Of a stretch of 64,000 nt of DNA, positions 49,679-59,607 are shown piece after piece. A program made the position numbers and the translations under genes. The notes under the pieces were generated by a model. It did not search any database, was not told where the DNA came from, and saw nothing but the letters and a program-made list of their open reading frames with translations. This stretch comes from a bacterium. GTDB lineage: Archaea > Nanoarchaeota > Nanoarchaeia > Woesearchaeales > UBA10216. The stretch is from NCBI GenBank assembly GCA_024206195.1, contig JAAGZO010000437.1:1-64000 (forward strand), given 5' to 3'. Within the stretch, counting starts at the first letter, position 1, and each line of letters begins with the position of its first letter.

Positions 49679-50428
49679 ATGAATGATGTATGGTTTTATT
49701 CACTTATAAGCGTTTTTATCGTAAGTCTTATTTCTTTGGTAGGCATAATCGGAATGGCATTGAGCCATACGAAACTAAAGAAAATTCTCCTTCTCCTTGT
49801 CAGCTTTTCTGCTGGTACGTTATTTGGAGGAGCATTTATTCATTTGCTGCCAGAGGCTGTTGAGGAATTTGGATTCGGAATTGAGGTTTCGCTTTACCTG
49901 CTTGCAGGGATTGTCCTATTCTTTGTGCTAGAAAAAGTAATTCATTGGCGCCACTGCCACATACCAACATCAAAGGACCATCCGCATCCGCTTGCTTTTA
50001 TGAATCTTATTGGTGACGGATTGCACAACTTTATTGACGGCATGATAATCGCAGGCAGTTATCTTGTATCAGTACCCTTGGGAATCACAACAACAATTGC
50101 AGTTATTCTTCACGAAATACCTCAGGAGATTGGCGACTTTGGTGTTTTGCTGCATGCAGGTTTCTCAAGAAAAAAGGCAGTTCTTTTCAATTTCTTTTCC
50201 GCACTCCTTGCAGTGGCTGGTGCTGTTTTCGCTATTATTATAGGTTCAAAGATTGAGGGCTTCTCAATGATTATTGTACCCTTAACAGCAGGCGGCTTCA
50301 TCTATATTGCAGGCTCAGACCTGATACCTGAGCTAAAGAAAGAAACAGCACCGCTGAAATCATTGATGCAGCTAGCTGCCATAATCCTTGGAATAGGAGT
50401 AATGCTTCTTATGCTTCTCATGGAGTGA
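49679..50428 (+). CDS. ZIP-family metal transporter
   Basis: A 249-residue membrane protein with about eight helices. The metal-binding helices are NLIGDGLHNFIDGMIIAG and VILHEIPQEIGDFGVLLHAG, with the conserved HN and HExPxExGD motifs of ZIP proteins. A His-containing loop (KVIHWRHCHIPTSKDHPHPL) lies between helices. It is expected to import zinc or another divalent ion into the cytoplasm. GAGGTG about 8 nt upstream supports ATG 49679. It follows the sugar genes by 11 nt and so is probably on the same transcript; the biological link is not obvious. Confidence 0.9.
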   Translation: MNDVWFYSLISVFIVSLISLVGIIGMALSHTKLKKILLLLVSFSAGTLFGGAFIHLLPEAVEEFGFGIEVSLYLLAGIVLFFVLEKVIHWRHCHIPTSKDHPHPLAFMNLIGDGLHNFIDGMIIAGSYLVSVPLGITTTIAVILHEIPQEIGDFGVLLHAGFSRKKAVLFNFFSALLAVAGAVFAIIIGSKIEGFSMIIVPLTAGGFIYIAGSDLIPELKKETAPLKSLMQLAAIILGIGVMLLMLLME

Positions 50429-50432
50429 GCAA

Positions 50433-51448
<1,016 letters not shown>

Positions 51449-51449
51449 A

Positions 51450-52367
51450 ATGAAGTCCCTAATCACTGGTGTTGGCGGCTTTGTAGGACCTCATCTTGTT
51501 AACCAGCTTGTTTCTGAAGGAGATACTGTTTTTGGATTTGACAGAAATAAGAGTGAAATAAAGAACTGTGAAACATATTCCTGTGACATAACAAACAAGG
51601 CAGATGTTCTCGATAAGATAATAAAAATAAAGCCTGACAAAATTTTTCACTTAGCAGGGCAGTCTTCTGTTGAAAAGAGCTGGGATATCCCTGACATAAC
51701 AAAAAAGGTTAATGTTGAGGGAACGAGAATCCTGCTTGATGCAGTAATCAGGGCAAAGATTTCTCCGAAGATACTTATTGTATCATCTGCAGAGGTCTAC
51801 GGCTCTCCAAAAAAGACTCCAATAAAGGAAACGCAGCCAGTGAATCCGGAAAGCCCTTACGCAGAGTCAAGGGTTGAGCAGGAAAAGCTTGCAATGGAAT
51901 ACTACAAAAAAGGTTTGCACATAATAATCTCAAGAAGCTTTAATCATTCTGGACCTAACCAGCCTCCAGTTTTTGTCTGCTCAGACTTCGCAAAGCAGAT
52001 AGTGGAAATTGAGCGCAACAACCAGGAACCAATAATGCATGTTGGCAATCTTGATGTGAAACGAGACTTCACTGATGTAAGAGATGTTGTTATTGCATAT
52101 TCATTAGCACTGAAAAAAGCACCTTTTGGTGAAATCTATAACATCTGCTCTGGAAACGCACATTTTATAAGAGAACTTTTAGGAATTCTTATCTCAAGTT
52201 CAAAGATGGATATCCAGGTAAAGCAGGAAGAGGATCGAATAAGGGAAAAGGATTCACCAATTCTCGAAGGGGACAACTCAAAATTCAAGGCAGCGACAAA
52301 CTGGAAGCCAAAGATACAGGTTGAATCAATGCTCAAGGATATTCTCGAATACTGGCGAAACAACTAG
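51450..52367 (+). CDS. GDP-4-keto-6-deoxymannose reductase-like SDR (Rmd-like)
   Basis: A 305-residue SDR starting SLITGVGGFVGPHLVNQLV, with IFHLAGQSSVEKSWDIP, SSAEVYGSPKKTPIKE and NHSGPNQPPVFVCSDF, the last shared with Rmd. Next to gmd this suggests GDP-D-rhamnose synthesis. The catalytic Tyr-x3-Lys is SPYAESRVEQ, with Arg in the Lys position, which is unusual and could lower activity or mark a different reaction. It lies 1 nt after gmd. The start ATG has no clear ribosome-binding site beyond that coupling. Confidence 0.82.
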   Translation: MKSLITGVGGFVGPHLVNQLVSEGDTVFGFDRNKSEIKNCETYSCDITNKADVLDKIIKIKPDKIFHLAGQSSVEKSWDIPDITKKVNVEGTRILLDAVIRAKISPKILIVSSAEVYGSPKKTPIKETQPVNPESPYAESRVEQEKLAMEYYKKGLHIIISRSFNHSGPNQPPVFVCSDFAKQIVEIERNNQEPIMHVGNLDVKRDFTDVRDVVIAYSLALKKAPFGEIYNICSGNAHFIRELLGILISSSKMDIQVKQEEDRIREKDSPILEGDNSKFKAATNWKPKIQVESMLKDILEYWRNN

Positions 52368-52376
52368 TTCTACAAA

Positions 52377-52388
52377 GTATTAAATACC
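52377..52388 (+). promoter_or_regulatory. TATA box of dockerin gene 1
   Basis: GTATTAAATACC lies about 27 nt upstream of ATG 52409. The same arrangement, TTTTAAATAT about 25-30 nt before an ATG-AAAGAGG start, occurs at 54819 and 56586, so the three secreted-enzyme genes have near-copy leaderless promoters. Confidence 0.6.
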
Positions 52389-52408
52389 TGTTTTCCAGAT
52401 AATGCTTC

Positions 52409-54811
52409 ATGAAAGAGGTTAAGATAGTTTTTTTAGTAATAGCACTGCTTATCGCAAGCCTATCAGTCCATGCTGCAGGAAAAACATATTTTGAATGCTC
52501 ACTTTCTTATGAGGATCCTGATCCAAGCGGATTTCAGGAAGGTGAAGACTGGATTTCTTCTAGGTCGGACAATTACCCCTGTGAACTAGGTAGATGGAAT
52601 GGTGTTGATTCCTCAGGAAATGAAGAAAATGGAGGAGATATCAGACTTGCAAAAGACCCGACAGATTCAAGCAGGCTTTGTATGGAGTTTGAGTTGACAA
52701 ATTCAGATTCCAGACCATTAAGCTCTAGTCAGCACACCAAGCTGTGGGATACAGCTGATAAAAGATGGGCAGACCAGTACAATGTAGAGGAGGCGTATTA
52801 TTATGCTGAGGTGTATATGCCAGAGCTATATGATTATTATGCAAACATCATGCAGTGGGGTGCCTGGAGTGGGGAGCAAAAGTCAATGCCCATGCTTAAG
52901 ATTACAGCGAGAAATGAGAACAACCAGATGTTGCTTAGGTTTACTAACAAATGGTGGGGTGGCTCCACTTATACCTATTCAAAGGATCTATCAGAAATCC
53001 CGCTTGGCCGTTGGGTGCCAATAGAAGTGTATATCAAAGAAGGTTCAGACTGGACAACAAATGATGCAGAGGTTAAGGTTTGGATTGATGGTAAACTAAA
53101 GCATGACAGCAGGGCTGAGGGAAAGGGTGTCCATGCTCGGAATTGGCATACAGATGAAAGCGAGGGTGGTTTAAGGCATGGTTTTGTCTGGTCAATCAAT
53201 AATTATGCAAGTCCATCAGAACCAAAAGGAACAAAGCTTTACTGGCGTAACGTAAAGGTTACATCTGAACAACAATCTGTGTTACCAACACCAGAACCAA
53301 TTGATACATATTATGTTGCTAAGAACGGCAATGATGGCAATCCAGGAACAAAGGATGAGCCCTTTAAGACAATTAATAAAGCACTTAGAACAGTAAGTGA
53401 AGGAGATACAATAATTCTTAGAGGCGGGACATATCCTGAGCGAATTTATACTAAGACCTCAAGACTTACTATTAAGAATTATCCAGGTGAAAAACCAGTT
53501 ATTGATGGTGAGTACACGCGTCCAACAGGACGATATGGTGGCTTAATTCAGGCATCCGACGCAGATGGACTTACTTTAATAGGCCTAGAAATTAAGAATA
53601 GTGCTGAGTATGGAATTGTAATACAAAGAAGTGAACATGCAAAAGTTATTAATTGTATTATTCACAATACTAGAGGAGGTGGAGTTTGTATTGAACAATT
53701 TAGTAATCACTATTTATTAGAAGATTCAGAAATATACAATCATAATCAACATTATGTTAATGGAATTGTTCCTGAAGATCATGCTGCGTGGGGTAGCGCT
53801 TTTTCTAATGGTTTAGGTCGTACTGCAGACCATCAGCTAGCGCCAAGTAATTATGGAATAATTCGTGGAAATAAAGTTCATAGTGGGTGGGGCGAAGGAA
53901 TAACATTACTTCATACTAAAGGAAGTGTTGTAGAAAATAATATTGTTTATGATAATTTTGCTATGCAAATATATGTAAATTGGGCACAAGATTCAATTGT
54001 TAGAAACAATGTAGTGTATGCATCAAAAGATAGGGAGTTTAATAGAGAAAAGAACTGGCCTGGGAATTGCGGTCCAGGCATAAGCGTTACAAACGAAAAG
54101 CCAAGTGAGACTCCTGTAGCACCTATTGAGGGTTATGGAAATAATGTAGAAATTTATAATAATTTAATTGCAGACACTCCTAGAGGGATCTTGCTTTGGA
54201 GTGCGTATCCTGAATATATTCCAAAAGGTATAAAGATTTATAATAATGTAGTTGTTGAATCATATCAAGATTATCAAAAAGGCACGCCACACTTACTAGT
54301 TATTGGAAGCCAGTTTACTGATGTAATTGTTAAAAATAACATCTTTCTTCAGACATCTGGCGAAATAGCAAATGTTCCGCCTGGACTGGATTTCTCACAT
54401 AATCTCTGGAGTAAAACACCTGATGCAGATGCAAGAGGCGTAGGTGATATAATTGCTGATCCAAAGCTTCAGAAGATGACTGGCTGGAATAATATTGAAT
54501 CTGGTGGTCATAATGTTGATTGGTGGAGACTAATGGAAGGTTCGCCTGCAATTGATGCTGGCACTTCTGTCCTTGTTTCAAGCACAGATTATGATGGTAA
54601 TACCCGGACTGTCCCATATGACATCGGCGCTTTTGAGTATATTTCTGTTCAGGTTCTGGAATGGGATATTAATCAAGATGGAACTGTTAATATTCTTGAT
54701 TTGATCAGGGTTGGTCAGCGCATGGGGCAATCAGGCGGTGCAGAGGATGTCAACAATGATGGCACAATAAACATCCTTGATATGATTCTGGTTGCTCAGC
54801 ATCAAGGGTAA
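52409..54811 (+). CDS. Secreted polysaccharide lyase-like / beta-helix protein with C-terminal dockerin
   Basis: An 800-residue exported protein. Residues 1-23 are a signal peptide (MKEVKIVFLVIALLIASLSVHA). Residues about 25-290 form a jelly-roll lyase or lectin-like module (AEVYMPELYDYYANIMQWGAW, GRWVPIEVYIK, KVWIDGKLKHDS). Residues about 300-740 form a right-handed beta-helix beginning YYVAKNGNDGNPGTKDEPF, the DUF1565/pectate-lyase style start, with many NNxV turns. Residues 752-800 are a dockerin with two calcium loops, DINQDGTVNILD and DVNNDGTINILD. Substrate unknown, presumably an acidic polysaccharide. It is probably anchored through dockerin to a cohesin such as the one at 62860. Codons of the beta-helix part look more AT-rich than the lyase part. 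Confidence 0.85.
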   Translation: MKEVKIVFLVIALLIASLSVHAAGKTYFECSLSYEDPDPSGFQEGEDWISSRSDNYPCELGRWNGVDSSGNEENGGDIRLAKDPTDSSRLCMEFELTNSDSRPLSSSQHTKLWDTADKRWADQYNVEEAYYYAEVYMPELYDYYANIMQWGAWSGEQKSMPMLKITARNENNQMLLRFTNKWWGGSTYTYSKDLSEIPLGRWVPIEVYIKEGSDWTTNDAEVKVWIDGKLKHDSRAEGKGVHARNWHTDESEGGLRHGFVWSINNYASPSEPKGTKLYWRNVKVTSEQQSVLPTPEPIDTYYVAKNGNDGNPGTKDEPFKTINKALRTVSEGDTIILRGGTYPERIYTKTSRLTIKNYPGEKPVIDGEYTRPTGRYGGLIQASDADGLTLIGLEIKNSAEYGIVIQRSEHAKVINCIIHNTRGGGVCIEQFSNHYLLEDSEIYNHNQHYVNGIVPEDHAAWGSAFSNGLGRTADHQLAPSNYGIIRGNKVHSGWGEGITLLHTKGSVVENNIVYDNFAMQIYVNWAQDSIVRNNVVYASKDREFNREKNWPGNCGPGISVTNEKPSETPVAPIEGYGNNVEIYNNLIADTPRGILLWSAYPEYIPKGIKIYNNVVVESYQDYQKGTPHLLVIGSQFTDVIVKNNIFLQTSGEIANVPPGLDFSHNLWSKTPDADARGVGDIIADPKLQKMTGWNNIESGGHNVDWWRLMEGSPAIDAGTSVLVSSTDYDGNTRTVPYDIGAFEYISVQVLEWDINQDGTVNILDLIRVGQRMGQSGGAEDVNNDGTINILDMILVAQHQG

Positions 54812-54849
54812 AACAAAGTTTTAAATATCAAGTTCTCTAAGACAACTTT

Positions 54850-56580
54850 ATGAAAGAGGTTAAGCTAGTTTTTTTGGTATTAGCACTACTTGTTACAAGC
54901 CTGGCAGTAACTGCTGCAGGAAATGAATATTACGTTTCAAAATCAGGCAGTGACAGCAATCCAGGAACAAAAGAGCAGTCTTGGAGGACTGTCCAGAAAG
55001 CAGCAAATACCTTAACTGCTGGCGATACAGTTTATGTAAGGGCAGGCACTTATTATATTGATGGTCAGATTATTCCTAAGTATTCTGGTGAATATGGTAA
55101 GCCAATTACCTATGCAGCTCATCCTGGTGAAACTGTAACTCTTGATGGTTCAAATACAGACTATAATTTCAGAGGCCTTATTTACATAAATCAAAAAGAG
55201 TATATTGTAATCGATGGCTTCAGGATTCAGAATGTTGAACATAGTGCTTGTGATGTACTTACAGCAAGAGATAAATATATCGCAGCAGGTGGCGTATCTA
55301 ATCATGCAGAAGCTGCTAAGGCGAGAGACCCATATCTCAAAGGAGGGTTTGGTGTTCTTTCAACCCGTTCTAAACATATAACTATTAAAAATCTCTATGT
55401 TACTAGAACAGGCGGTTCTGGAATACGTGCTTCTGGTGGTAGTGATATTACTATTCATGATAATGAACTTAATGTTGTATGTACTTGTGGACAGCAAGAA
55501 GGCATAACCGTGACTGCTGATGAAGACTACTCAACTGGGATTATTTATGAAGTAGATGGTTTTGAAATTTATAATAACTATGTTCATGATCTTCCTTATG
55601 TGATATATGATGAGTGGTGCTCTGATGGTGTTAGTGCGCCTTGTTATGAAAATTGTGATTATATGGTTCCAAGTACTGGCAGATTCTGTCCAAAAGAAGG
55701 AATAGATGCAAAGGTTGGTTCTAGTAATGGCGCAATACATCACAATGTAGTTCATGGAGCCAGGTCAGGTGTATATATAGATGGTTGGGATACTAATGCT
55801 CATGATATTGAGATTTATAATAACCTGGTATATGATGTTCTTGAGAGCGCTTTTCCTATTAGCGCAGAAGAGGGTGGAACAGTTGAGAATGTGCATGTCT
55901 ATAACAATGTAGCTCACTCTTATGGGAAAATTGGTTTTTTTGTTCATAAGGCAAAAACACCTGGATTAGTATCTCATTTTAAGGATATTTACATAACAAA
56001 TAATGTTGCGGTAAATAATCCGCAAGCTATGCCTTCTGGTGAATATAATATACCACTGAAAGTAACTGCTGGAGAAACTGTTGAAAATCTTGTTGTAAAG
56101 AACAATATTTTTGATTGCGGCGCTTCGCTTGGCGTGTATATCCAAACCGGTTACTCATCATCTCAACATCAATTTGACCATAATCTTTATACATGTAAAA
56201 ACCATGAATACAATGGATACTTTGGTACTAATAATGTTTTAACAGACAATCCTAAGTTTGTTGATGAAGCTGATAAGGACTTCCATTTGCAATCATCTTC
56301 TCCTGCAATTAATCAAGGAACATCTGTTGGCGCTCCAAGCTTTGATTATGATGACAATTCTCGTGATTCTTCTCCCGACATTGGAGCATTTGAATATGGT
56401 TCTGTTCAGGTTCCAGATTGGGATATTAATCAGGACGGCAAGATTGATATTCTTGATTTGATTAGTATTGGTCAGCGTATGGGGTATTCAGGAAGCCCTG
56501 GTTGGATAAAAGAGGATGTTAAACAAGACGGAACAATTGATATTCTTGATATGATTCTGGTTGCTCAGCATCAAACATAG
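54850..56580 (+). CDS. Secreted beta-helix protein with C-terminal dockerin
   Basis: A 576-residue exported protein. Signal peptide 1-23 is nearly that of gene 1. Residues about 25-520 are a right-handed beta-helix beginning YYVSKSGSDSNPGTKEQSWRTVQKAANTLTAGDTVYVRAGTY, the usual start of secreted PL-type or glycan-binding helices; repeated turn motifs such as IYNN and VYNN run through it. Residues 530-576 are a dockerin (DINQDGKIDILD, then DVKQDGTIDILD). No lyase catalytic residues can be named by eye. A TATA box and signal peptide nearly identical to its neighbours indicate duplication. Confidence 0.85.
   Translation: MKEVKLVFLVLALLVTSLAVTAAGNEYYVSKSGSDSNPGTKEQSWRTVQKAANTLTAGDTVYVRAGTYYIDGQIIPKYSGEYGKPITYAAHPGETVTLDGSNTDYNFRGLIYINQKEYIVIDGFRIQNVEHSACDVLTARDKYIAAGGVSNHAEAAKARDPYLKGGFGVLSTRSKHITIKNLYVTRTGGSGIRASGGSDITIHDNELNVVCTCGQQEGITVTADEDYSTGIIYEVDGFEIYNNYVHDLPYVIYDEWCSDGVSAPCYENCDYMVPSTGRFCPKEGIDAKVGSSNGAIHHNVVHGARSGVYIDGWDTNAHDIEIYNNLVYDVLESAFPISAEEGGTVENVHVYNNVAHSYGKIGFFVHKAKTPGLVSHFKDIYITNNVAVNNPQAMPSGEYNIPLKVTAGETVENLVVKNNIFDCGASLGVYIQTGYSSSQHQFDHNLYTCKNHEYNGYFGTNNVLTDNPKFVDEADKDFHLQSSSPAINQGTSVGAPSFDYDDNSRDSSPDIGAFEYGSVQVPDWDINQDGKIDILDLISIGQRMGYSGSPGWIKEDVKQDGTIDILDMILVAQHQT
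56478..56575 (+). repeat. 98-bp perfect repeat, copy 1 (dockerin-coding)
   Basis: Identical over 98 bp to 59448-59545; encodes the second dockerin half and the linker before it (YSGSPGWIKEDVKQ). The two copies are 2970 bp apart and in the same reading frame. Perfect identity, synonymous sites included, implies very recent duplication or gene conversion. Confidence 0.9.
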
Positions 56581-56585
56581 AAAAG

Positions 56586-56597
56586 TTTTAAATATCA
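56586..56597 (+). promoter_or_regulatory. TATA box of dockerin gene 3, copied with the signal peptide
   Basis: GTTTTAAATATC about 27 nt before ATG 56617. The stretch 56582-56645 closely matches 54815-54878 (upstream region, ATG and first codons), so promoter and signal peptide were duplicated together. Confidence 0.65.
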
Positions 56598-56616
56598 AGT
56601 TCTTTAAGACAGCTTT

Positions 56617-59550
56617 ATGAAAGAGGTTAAGCTGTTTTTTTTAGTATTGGCACTACTCCTCACACTCTTTTCTGTCCATGCTGCAGATGTTGCTGTTTAT
56701 GTTGTCCCTGCGATTACTGATGATAAGATTTTGCCAACTTCTTCAATTCCTTCAAGTTATATTTCAGATGAAATCTCTATCACTGCTTCGCCTGGCGAGT
56801 TTGAGCCTGCAAGTTTTGTTGTCAAGTCAACCAGGAACATCAATGATGTGCAGATAACTGCCAGTTCTCTCTCAGGACCTGGAGGTTCTATTCCTATAGA
56901 TATTCGTGTTGTTAAGGTTTGGTACCAGTCTGGTGATGGAACACATAAGATGGCTCCACGTAACATGGGGATGAGATTCTTCACTCCTGAACTATTGCTC
57001 AAGAATGATGCTCTTATTAAGACAGAAAATAATCATAACTATGCGCTTGTGTCCGGACAATACAAATTAATTAGTGCTAATGGCGGAATGATTGATGGAA
57101 CAGACCGGCATAAGATTAGTGAGTTTCCTATAAAGGATGCTGACACTCTTCAGCCTGTTGATCTTGTAGCTAACAAGAACAAGCAGTTCTGGATAACAAT
57201 TGAAGTTCCTGAAAATAAGAAGCCAGGTGTTTATACAGGCACTATCAGGGTAACTGCTTCTGGTTTAGAAAAAGTGATCAACTTAAATGTGGAAGTATTG
57301 CCGATAGACCTTGATGAGTCAATGTTAATTCACGGTATTTTTTATGAAAGCAGGCTCAGACCAGATAGAGCAGAAATAAGTATCCGCTTCAAAAATGAGG
57401 AGCAATATCTGGCTGAACTTCAGAACATGAAAGATCATGGTATCAGATACCCTTCATTGAAATACTGGCTTAGTGATTATGATAATTATGATGTATTGCG
57501 CGATACATTATCTCTTCGCGATCAAGTAGGATTTCCTAAAGACGCAGTGTATTTCTTAGATTGGAGTTTTCCTGTTTCTCCTCAAAGGGCATCTAGTCTT
57601 GTCAGCATTTGCAAAGACTTTGGCTATGATGATGTATACATATATGGAAAGGATGAAGCAAGAGGTAGCCAGGAACTGCTTGCTGAGGTTTCTCATCTTC
57701 AGGCATATCGCAATGCAGGAGCCAAGGTATGGCAGGGTGGAGCAAAAGTAGACCACTACTCTGACGCAGATCGTTCTCCTGGAGTATATGGATATATTTC
57801 AGAATACATTGATCACTTTGTTGCCGGCGGGTGGCTGGATCCAGAAGAAGCAGAACGTTGGCACAGTAGTGGTAGTAAGATTACTGTATATAACAATCCG
57901 CAATGTGGTCAGGAAATGCCAGAGAAGTACAGAAGGAATTATGGTCTGCTGATGTGGCAGAAAGATTATGATGGTTCATTTGATTTTCAGTATATGACTT
58001 CTGGAGCAGATGTATTTGGTCATGCGTGGAATGACTTTATGTCAGGATGGCGCGACCATACAATGGCATATCCAACAGCTAATGGAGTAATTGATACAAT
58101 CCAATGGGAGGGGTGGAGAGAAGGAACAGATGATTTACGTTACCTTACAACTCTTATCAACCTGATTGAATCAACAAATAAGGATACCTCTGCTGCAGAA
58201 AACTATCTTGCGAATCTAAAGAATTTGAATTTGGAAACGAAGGAGTTGGATATTGTCCGTTCTGAAATAGTTAGTCATATTATTTCTTTGCAGGGAACTT
58301 CGGAAGACCCGTCAGAACCAATTGACACTTATTTTGTTTCAACATCAGGTAATGATGATAATCTAGGAACAAAGGAGCGGCCTTGGAGGACAATTAAAAA
58401 AGCAGCAAACACATTGAGAGCTGGTGATACTGTATATATTAGAGGCGGTACATACTTTCTTGATTCTCATATAAGATTTGGTTTTTCAGGAAATAAAGAA
58501 AATCAGATTACCTTTGCAGGATATCAAGATGAGAAGGTTATTATCGATGGATCTAATGTCCCATATGATTCAGTCAGCTGGAAGGGTCTTTTGAAAACCG
58601 CTGGAGACTGGATTGTATTAGAGAAATTTGATGTGACGAACTCTGCAGCGCAGGGAGTTTATGTTGCTTCGGATAACACGATTATACGTTCTATTAATTC
58701 ATACAACAATGGTGGTAGCGGTTTCATGAATTCCGGCGGAAACTCAAATCAATTCCTGAATGTGGTGGCTCATCATAATTATGACCCTGAATATGGAGGG
58801 GAACATGCAGATGGAATCTCATTAAGCACAGGAAGCAACAATATTGTTCGTGACTGTATTGTTTATGAAAATTCAGATGATGGGTTGGATACATGGACAT
58901 CAACCGGTAACCTGATTGAAGGTTGCATATCCTATGACAATGGGTATGGTGAAACTGGCAATGGAATCGGCTTTAAGCTAGGGAAAACAGGAGGCAATAA
59001 TGTTCGAAGATGTGTCTCTTACAATAATAGAGTTGGATTTGACAATAATGGCGGAATTGATAATCTTTTTGATCATTGCACTGCATATAATAATGACCAA
59101 CATTCTTTTGTAAGTTATATTGGAGCAGAGCTTCCTGAAGGGACAAATACATATACCAATAATATTGGAACTTCTATGTATATTGGGACAAAAGGTGATG
59201 CAGTAGTGCATCACAATAGCTGGAATATGGAAATAACTAATCCAGGATTCGTAAGCACCAATCCAGATTCATCAGACTTTCTTAAATTGAAACAGGATAG
59301 CCCCTGCAGAGGTGTTGATTCAGCTGGCGGAGACCTGGGTGCTTATGAGTACACTGGCAGCACACAACCTCCACCAGAAAGTCAACCTGAAGATATCAAT
59401 CAGGATGGCAAGATTGATATCCTAGATTTAATCCTGATTGGTCAGCATATGGGGTATTCAGGAAGCCCTGGTTGGATAAAAGAGGATGTTAAACAAGACG
59501 GAACAATTGATATTCTTGATATGATTCTGGTTGCTCAGCATCAAAGCTGA
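56617..59550 (+). CDS. Secreted DUF4091-type glycosidase-like + beta-helix protein with dockerin
   Basis: A 977-residue exported protein. Signal peptide 1-23. Residues about 25-230 are a beta-sandwich (ITASPGEFEPASFVVKSTRNI, VPENKKPGVYTGTIRV). Residues about 235-550 are a TIM-barrel-like region with YGLLMWQKDYDGSFDFQYM and GVIDTIQWEGWREGTDDLRYL, the signature of DUF4091/GH123-like proteins. Residues about 570-900 are a beta-helix (YFVSTSGNDDNLGTKERPWRT). Residues 930-977 are a dockerin, with the 98-bp repeat shared with gene 2. Likely role: binding and hydrolysis of an N-acetylated or complex glycan outside the cell. Catalytic Asp-Glu could not be fixed by eye. Confidence 0.85.
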   Translation: MKEVKLFFLVLALLLTLFSVHAADVAVYVVPAITDDKILPTSSIPSSYISDEISITASPGEFEPASFVVKSTRNINDVQITASSLSGPGGSIPIDIRVVKVWYQSGDGTHKMAPRNMGMRFFTPELLLKNDALIKTENNHNYALVSGQYKLISANGGMIDGTDRHKISEFPIKDADTLQPVDLVANKNKQFWITIEVPENKKPGVYTGTIRVTASGLEKVINLNVEVLPIDLDESMLIHGIFYESRLRPDRAEISIRFKNEEQYLAELQNMKDHGIRYPSLKYWLSDYDNYDVLRDTLSLRDQVGFPKDAVYFLDWSFPVSPQRASSLVSICKDFGYDDVYIYGKDEARGSQELLAEVSHLQAYRNAGAKVWQGGAKVDHYSDADRSPGVYGYISEYIDHFVAGGWLDPEEAERWHSSGSKITVYNNPQCGQEMPEKYRRNYGLLMWQKDYDGSFDFQYMTSGADVFGHAWNDFMSGWRDHTMAYPTANGVIDTIQWEGWREGTDDLRYLTTLINLIESTNKDTSAAENYLANLKNLNLETKELDIVRSEIVSHIISLQGTSEDPSEPIDTYFVSTSGNDDNLGTKERPWRTIKKAANTLRAGDTVYIRGGTYFLDSHIRFGFSGNKENQITFAGYQDEKVIIDGSNVPYDSVSWKGLLKTAGDWIVLEKFDVTNSAAQGVYVASDNTIIRSINSYNNGGSGFMNSGGNSNQFLNVVAHHNYDPEYGGEHADGISLSTGSNNIVRDCIVYENSDDGLDTWTSTGNLIEGCISYDNGYGETGNGIGFKLGKTGGNNVRRCVSYNNRVGFDNNGGIDNLFDHCTAYNNDQHSFVSYIGAELPEGTNTYTNNIGTSMYIGTKGDAVVHHNSWNMEITNPGFVSTNPDSSDFLKLKQDSPCRGVDSAGGDLGAYEYTGSTQPPPESQPEDINQDGKIDILDLILIGQHMGYSGSPGWIKEDVKQDGTIDILDMILVAQHQS
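59448..59545 (+). repeat. 98-bp perfect repeat, copy 2 (dockerin-coding)
   Basis: Second copy of 56478-56575, coding the same dockerin half in frame. Confidence 0.9.
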
Positions 59551-59569
59551 ATAAATAACTATATTTAGA

Positions 59570-59583
59570 TAGATTTATATATA
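59570..59583 (+). promoter_or_regulatory. TATA box of the cohesin-bearing protein
   Basis: GATTTATATATACA lies about 30 nt before ATG 59608, giving a leader of about 6 nt. It differs from the three dockerin-gene promoters, so this gene was not part of that duplication. Confidence 0.55.
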
Positions 59584-59607
59584 CAATACTTCATAAATGC
59601 CTTGTAT

